This document shows positions 11,715 through 15,084 of a DNA stretch of 15,084 nt, in pieces. A model generated the notes under the pieces. That model saw only the letters and a program-made list of their open reading frames with translations. It did no database searches and had not been told where the DNA came from. This DNA comes from Acidobacteria bacterium RIFCSPHIGHO2_01_FULL_67_28 (GTDB taxonomy: Bacteria; Acidobacteriota; Terriglobia; Acidiferrales; 2-02-FULL-67-57): the NCBI GenBank assembly GCA_001766965.1, contig MEKM01000177.1, positions 1 to 15,084 on the forward strand. Direction: 5' to 3'. Both the position numbers and the translations under genes were made by a program. Every line of letters begins with the position of its first letter. Position 1 is the first letter of the stretch.

Positions 11715-13336
11715 ACCACCACGCTCTCTTTGTATTCCCCGAAGACCCGCCGCAGGGCGTCGGCGATTTCTCCCACGGTGGCGTAGGCTTCGACCGCCTG
11801 GAGGATGGGCGGCATAAGATTCTCCGAGCTCCGGGCAGCCTCTTCCACCCGCGCGAGAGCCGTTCGCACGGGCGCGGCCTCGCGGCGGGCCCGCAGTCGC
11901 CGCAACCGCTCGACCTGGGCTTGCTCGATCTCCGGGTCAATGCGCAGCGTCGGCACCGCGCCTTCCTGTGCGGCGGTGTAGCGGTTCACCCCCACCACCA
12001 CCTGCTCGCCGCGCTCCACCGCGCGCTGGCACTCAAAGGCCGCCTGCTGGATCTCCCGTTGCACCCACCCCTTCTCGATGGCCGCCAGCATCCCGCCCAG
12101 TTTTTCGATCCGCTCGAGGTACTCCCGCGCCCGCCGCTCGATCCCCTGTGTCAGGCTCTCGACGTAGTAAGCGCCGCCAAGCGGGTCCACCGTGTCGGCG
12201 ACGCCGCTCTCGTGGGCGATCACCTGCTGGGTGCGCAAGGCCAGCAGGGCGGCCTCCTCGGTCGGCAATCCCAGGGCCTCGTCCTTGGCGTTGCAGTGCA
12301 GCGACTGGCAGCCACCCAGAACCGCGGCCAGCGCTTCGAGCGCCGTCCGCACCAGGTTCACGTCGGGCTGCTGCGCCGTCAGCGTGGAGCCGGCCGTCTG
12401 CGCGTGGAAGCGCAGCAGCAAGGAGCGCTCGTCCTTCGGCTGGTAGCGTTCCCGCAGCAGCCGCGCCCACAGCCGCCGTGCCGCGCGGAACTTGGCCACT
12501 TCTTCGAAGAAATCGCTGTGGGCGTTGAAAAAGAAGGACAGCCGCGGAGCGCAGTCATCCACGCTCAAACCCCGCTCCACTGCTGCCTGCACATAGGTCA
12601 GCGCGTTCGCCAGCGTGAAAGCCACTTCCTGCACGGCGGTGGAGCCCGCCTCGCGGATGTGGTAGCCGCTGATGGAAATGGTGTTCCACTCCGGCAGCTC
12701 CTCCTTGCAGTAGGCAAAGATATCGGTGACGAGCCGCAGCGCTGGGCGCGGCGGAAAAATATAGGTGCCCCGGGCCATGTACTCTTTCAGGATGTCGTTC
12801 TGCACCGTGCCGGCAAGCTTCTGCGGGTTGACCCCCTGCCGCCTGGCCACCGCCACATAGAGCGCCAGCAGGATGGCGGCGGTGGCGTTGATGGTCATCG
12901 AGGTGGAGACGCGGTCGAGCGGGATGCCGGCGAAAAGCTCCTCCATGTCCTCCAGGGAGTCGATGGCCACACCGACCCGGCCCACTTCGCCGCGCGCCTG
13001 CGGGTGGTCGGAGTCGTATCCGATCTGCGTGGGCAGGTCGAAAGCCACCGACAAACCGGTCTGGCCCTGCTCGAGCAGGTAACGGAAACGCCGGTTCGAC
13101 TCGGCGGCCGTCCCGTAGCCGGCGTACTGCCGCATCGTCCACAGCCGGCCGCGGTACATGGTGGGATGGACGCCACGAGTGAAGGGAAACTCGCCCGGGC
13201 GGGCGAGGTCGCGGTCGGGCTCGAGTCCGGCGGCGTCCTGGCGGGTGTAGACCGGTTTGATTTCGATGTGCGAAGTGGTTTCGATCTTCGCCGGGTGCTC
13301 CCCCGCGCGTTTTTTGGTCGTGGTTCCCTTGCCCAT
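11711..13336 (-). CDS. Methylmalonyl-CoA mutase-type large (catalytic) subunit, no B12-binding domain
   Basis: The 541-residue protein is the adenosylcobalamin-dependent acyl-CoA mutase TIM-barrel subunit, which interconverts branched and straight-chain CoA thioesters. Conserved segments include PTMYRGRLWTMRQYAGYG (58-75), GLSVAFDLPTQIGYDSD (94-110), QNDILKEYMARGTYIFPP, SISGYHIREAG and DEALGLPTEEAAL. Tyr71 (RQYAG) and Arg189 (ARGTY) match the residues that contact the carboxylate in methylmalonyl-CoA mutase (Tyr89 and Arg207 of P. shermanii), whereas isobutyryl-CoA mutase has Phe and Gln there. A carboxylated substrate, most likely methylmalonyl-CoA, is therefore favoured. The B12-binding DxHxxG domain is absent, so a separate small subunit must be encoded elsewhere. 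The ribosome binding site is weak. The HD gene converges on it. Confidence 0.92.
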   Translation of the reverse strand: MGKGTTTKKRAGEHPAKIETTSHIEIKPVYTRQDAAGLEPDRDLARPGEFPFTRGVHPTMYRGRLWTMRQYAGYGTAAESNRRFRYLLEQGQTGLSVAFDLPTQIGYDSDHPQARGEVGRVGVAIDSLEDMEELFAGIPLDRVSTSMTINATAAILLALYVAVARRQGVNPQKLAGTVQNDILKEYMARGTYIFPPRPALRLVTDIFAYCKEELPEWNTISISGYHIREAGSTAVQEVAFTLANALTYVQAAVERGLSVDDCAPRLSFFFNAHSDFFEEVAKFRAARRLWARLLRERYQPKDERSLLLRFHAQTAGSTLTAQQPDVNLVRTALEALAAVLGGCQSLHCNAKDEALGLPTEEAALLALRTQQVIAHESGVADTVDPLGGAYYVESLTQGIERRAREYLERIEKLGGMLAAIEKGWVQREIQQAAFECQRAVERGEQVVVGVNRYTAAQEGAVPTLRIDPEIEQAQVERLRRLRARREAAPVRTALARVEEAARSSENLMPPILQAVEAYATVGEIADALRRVFGEYKESVVV

Positions 13337-13371
13337 AGACGCCGCCGGCTTTTTCTGCCCCGGCGCCGGCT

Positions 13372-13400
13372 ATGGTAGCCGAGGCGAGGGTCTCCGGCAA
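13372..13400 (-). promoter_or_regulatory. Possible promoter of the mutase gene
   Basis: On the minus strand TTGCCG (13400-13395), 17-bp spacer, TACCAT (13377-13372). Each box matches the sigma70 consensus at 4 of 6 positions. Transcription would start near 13365, about 29 nt before the ATG. Confidence 0.35.
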
Positions 13401-13424
13401 GGCGGTGAAGGACTCGGTTTCAGC

Positions 13425-13454
13425 TTGACACTCATTTTTGCCGAGGCATAGAAT
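13425..13454 (+). promoter_or_regulatory. Sigma70-type promoter of the two small-protein genes
   Basis: TTGACA (13425-13430, perfect), 18-bp spacer, TAGAAT (13449-13454, 5 of 6). The transcript would start near 13461, about 33 nt before the GTG start at 13494. It is divergent from the mutase promoter. Confidence 0.7.
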
Positions 13455-13493
13455 GCGCTCGGATTCGAAATCGCGCGGTACAAGGACGGCCTG

Positions 13494-13850
13494 GTGGAAC
13501 TGGACAACCGCATGAAGCAGTTGTTGCGTGAGCTCGGGCGCGCCATCAACGAAGCCGTGGCCGATTCCGACCGCATCGCCCAGAGCATCTCCCGCATCAA
13601 GGCCAACGGCTACGATGTCTTCCTGATGCTGGACGCCGTCGTCGGCCTGAACAAGCGCGCCAATCGCGAGGCCGGGTCCCAGGAAACGCTGATGACCAAA
13701 CAGGACCGGCGCTTCTTGAAGTCGCTCAAGATCCGGCTGGACGAGGAAGCCGCCGCGGCGGAGACGGACCCCGAGTCGCGGCTGGCGATCACGCCCCAGG
13801 ATGTGAAATTCCTTAAGTCGCTGCGAATCGACGTTGATGACCTCCGCTGA
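13494..13850 (+). CDS. Small conserved-looking hypothetical protein with repeated FLKSL motif
   Basis: The 118-residue soluble protein starts with GTG, preceded by AAGGA at 7 nt; an ATG at residue 7 is an alternative. The N-terminal half is helical (MKQLLRELGRAINEAVADSDRIAQ) and ends in GYDVFLMLDAVVGLN. The C-terminal half carries two short repeats, TKQDRRFLKSLKIRLDEE (68-85) and TPQDVKFLKSLRIDVDD (100-116), separated by an acidic linker. No known domain is recognised. It has no signal peptide or membrane helix. A strong promoter lies upstream, and the stop codon is 1 nt from the next ATG, so it forms a two-gene operon with the secreted protein. Function unknown. Confidence 0.7.
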   Translation: MELDNRMKQLLRELGRAINEAVADSDRIAQSISRIKANGYDVFLMLDAVVGLNKRANREAGSQETLMTKQDRRFLKSLKIRLDEEAAAAETDPESRLAITPQDVKFLKSLRIDVDDLR

Positions 13851-13851
13851 C

Positions 13852-14193
13852 ATGCGCCGCGCTTTCCTGGGCCTGCTGTTGTTGCTGGCGGTCCCCGCCG
13901 CCGCCCAGGTCACCACCTCGAAGCCGATCGAGGTGGAAGCCCCCAAGCCCAAGAAGCTCCAGTTCAAAGGCGAAGTGCTCACGGTGAGCCGCGTGGCCAT
14001 CACCGTGCGCAGCCTGGAGAACGCCAACCTGGTGCGGACCTTCACCTTCAGCGAAAAGCTCGCGCCGAAGATGGCCAAGCAGATCGACGCAGACCGCTCC
14101 TACCAGCACGGCGACCGGGTGAAGGTTGTATACCTGGACGGCACCGAGGTCGCGCTCAAAATCAAGGGCAAGCCTCGCCAGCAGCGCCCCTAA
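13852..14193 (+). CDS. Small secreted protein of unknown function
   Basis: I take the ATG at 13852, 1 nt after the previous stop, because it begins a clean signal peptide (MRRAFLGLLLLLAVPAAAQ, cleavage after AAA or AAAQ at about residue 18-19). TTG at 13834 and ATG at 13837 are in-frame alternatives inside the upstream gene. The mature part, about 95 residues, is basic and beta-rich: a KPKKLQFKGEVLTVSRVAITVRS stretch in pieces, then FTFSEKLAPKM and a GDRVKVVYLDGTEVALKIKG end. The GEVLTV...ITVR...DRVKVVYL pattern suggests a small beta-barrel (OB-like) fold exported to the periplasm. I do not recognise a named family. Translational coupling to the upstream small protein is likely. Confidence 0.7.
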   Translation: MRRAFLGLLLLLAVPAAAQVTTSKPIEVEAPKPKKLQFKGEVLTVSRVAITVRSLENANLVRTFTFSEKLAPKMAKQIDADRSYQHGDRVKVVYLDGTEVALKIKGKPRQQRP

Positions 14194-14217
14194 CGCCGCT
14201 TCTTTTCTGCTCCCGCC

Positions 14218-14246
14218 TTGACCCTTTCCTGCCGCGGGACTACGAT
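14218..14246 (+). promoter_or_regulatory. Promoter of the AmmeMemoRadiSam B gene
   Basis: TTGACC (14218-14223), 17-bp spacer, TACGAT (14241-14246). Transcription would begin near 14253, leaving a 5' leader of about 12 nt that still contains the GAGG ribosome binding site. Confidence 0.5.
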
Positions 14247-14264
14247 TCTTCTGCGAGGCTGACC

Positions 14265-15068
14265 GTGCACCGCCGACCCGCCGTGGCCGGACGTTTCTAT
14301 CCCGCCCGGCCCCAAGAGCTCACCCGCGACTTGGAGCGCTACCTCGAGCGGACCACGCCCCCGCAGCAGGCCATCGGTTGCGTCGTTCCCCATGCGGGCA
14401 TCATGTACTCCGGCCACGTCGCCGGCGCGGTCTACGCGCGCCTGAAGCCAGCCTCGTCCTACATCATCCTCTGCCCCAACCACACCGGCGCCGGCCGCCC
14501 GCTTGCCATCATGTCAACGGGCGACTGGGAAACGCCGCTCGGCAATGTTCCGATTGATTCCGCCCTGGCCGAGGCGCTCAAGCGGGCCTGCCCTGCCCTG
14601 GAAGAAGACGACGAAGCCCACCGCTTCGAACATTCGCTGGAGGTGCAGCTTCCCTTCCTCCAGCATTTGCAGGAAGATTTTCGCTTTGTCCCCATCGCCA
14701 TCGGCGTGGGGCGCTACGAGCCGCTGGCAGAGCTCGGGCGGGCGTTGGCGCGGGTGGTGGAAGCGGCAGGTTCGCGCCCGCTGCTGGTGGCGTCCTCGGA
14801 CTTGAACCACTACGAACCCGACGCCGTCAATCGCGTCAAGGACCGTCAGGCCATTGACCAGATCCTCGCTCTCGATCCCCGCGGGCTCTATGACACCGTC
14901 CACCGCGAGCGCATCTCCATGTGCGGCTTCGGACCGGCGGTGGCCGTGCTGACGGCGGCCCGGGAGCTCGGGGCCCGCCAGGCGGAACTGGTGCGCTACG
15001 CCACCTCCGGCGACATTACCGGGGACCGCAGCGCTGTGGTCGGCTATGCAGGGATTGTGATTCGCTAG
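14265..15068 (+). CDS. amrB: AmmeMemoRadiSam system protein B (MEMO family)
   Basis: The 267-residue protein covers the whole MEMO family length. The opening RPAVAGRFYP is typical. The putative metal-site residues match human MEMO1: His43 in VPHAGIMYSG, His73 in CPNHTG, Asp179 and His182 in SSDLNHY, and Cys220 in SMCGFGP. The fold is related to class III extradiol dioxygenases. In bacteria it usually accompanies an AMMECR1-domain protein and a radical SAM enzyme in the AmmeMemoRadiSam system, whose reaction I cannot state with certainty. Neither partner is in the window, but only 16 bp remain downstream. The start is GTG with GAGG 6 nt upstream, and a promoter is visible. Confidence 0.93.
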   Translation: MHRRPAVAGRFYPARPQELTRDLERYLERTTPPQQAIGCVVPHAGIMYSGHVAGAVYARLKPASSYIILCPNHTGAGRPLAIMSTGDWETPLGNVPIDSALAEALKRACPALEEDDEAHRFEHSLEVQLPFLQHLQEDFRFVPIAIGVGRYEPLAELGRALARVVEAAGSRPLLVASSDLNHYEPDAVNRVKDRQAIDQILALDPRGLYDTVHRERISMCGFGPAVAVLTAARELGARQAELVRYATSGDITGDRSAVVGYAGIVIR

Positions 15069-15084
15069 GCGGGTTCGAGCCTAT

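Noticed and set aside
11921..13378. 485-codon open frame on the plus strand opposite the mutase
   Set aside because: His/Arg/Gln-rich antisense shadow of a high-GC gene; the minus-strand mutase is unmistakable.
12555..14078. 507-codon open frame on the minus strand
   Set aside because: It runs antisense to the two small plus-strand genes and then out of frame through the mutase gene; its sequence has no family resemblance and the mutase frame is clearly the real one.

Overview
The window looks like chromosomal DNA of a high-GC, Gram-negative-type, respiring bacterium, and Acidobacteriota is my best guess. The guess rests on the multihaem Rieske/cytochrome b operon, the stand-alone acyl-CoA mutase large subunit, an AmmeMemoRadiSam B protein and several small secreted or membrane proteins of unfamiliar type. 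No rRNA or other phylogenetic marker is present, so the assignment is an inference.

Region 1 (1-1342, minus strand) holds the first 41 codons of a membrane protein cut by the window edge, a DUF457/YdjM-type membrane protein (284-859), and about 480 bp without a convincing gene but with small repeats. Region 2 (1343-7660, minus strand) is the main feature. It is a compact operon for a quinol-oxidising Rieske/cytochrome b complex. In transcription order it encodes a 680-residue GltD-like FAD/NAD(P)H oxidoreductase with extra Fe-S clusters, a Rieske protein, a fused cytochrome b, a membrane-anchored pentahaem cytochrome c, a secreted tetrahaem cytochrome c and a cyclic-nucleotide-binding-domain protein without a DNA-binding domain. 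Gene overlaps and 2-27 nt gaps tie the first four together. The arrangement suggests a bc complex physically or functionally joined to an NAD(P)H module on the cytoplasmic side and to a multihaem wire on the periplasmic side.

Region 3 (7661-9253) is a roughly 900-bp stretch with no convincing gene, then a truncated tyrosine recombinase whose reading frame ends inside the 5' end of tRNA-Val(GAC), then a small hypothetical protein. It looks like the scar of an integrated element. Region 4 (9254-10935, minus strand) is a three-gene group: a small secreted glycine/proline-tailed peptide, a structured 90-nt leader or intercistronic RNA, a seven-helix membrane protein and a one-helix membrane protein. 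A GC hairpin with a T-run lies after it, and an AT-rich palindrome before it. I do not recognise this group as a described system.

Region 5 (11000-15084) holds an HD-domain phosphohydrolase, a convergent methylmalonyl-CoA-mutase-type large subunit (the two stop codons lie in the arms of one 18-bp inverted repeat), then on the plus strand two small proteins behind a good sigma70-type promoter, and an AmmeMemoRadiSam B (MEMO) protein with its own promoter.
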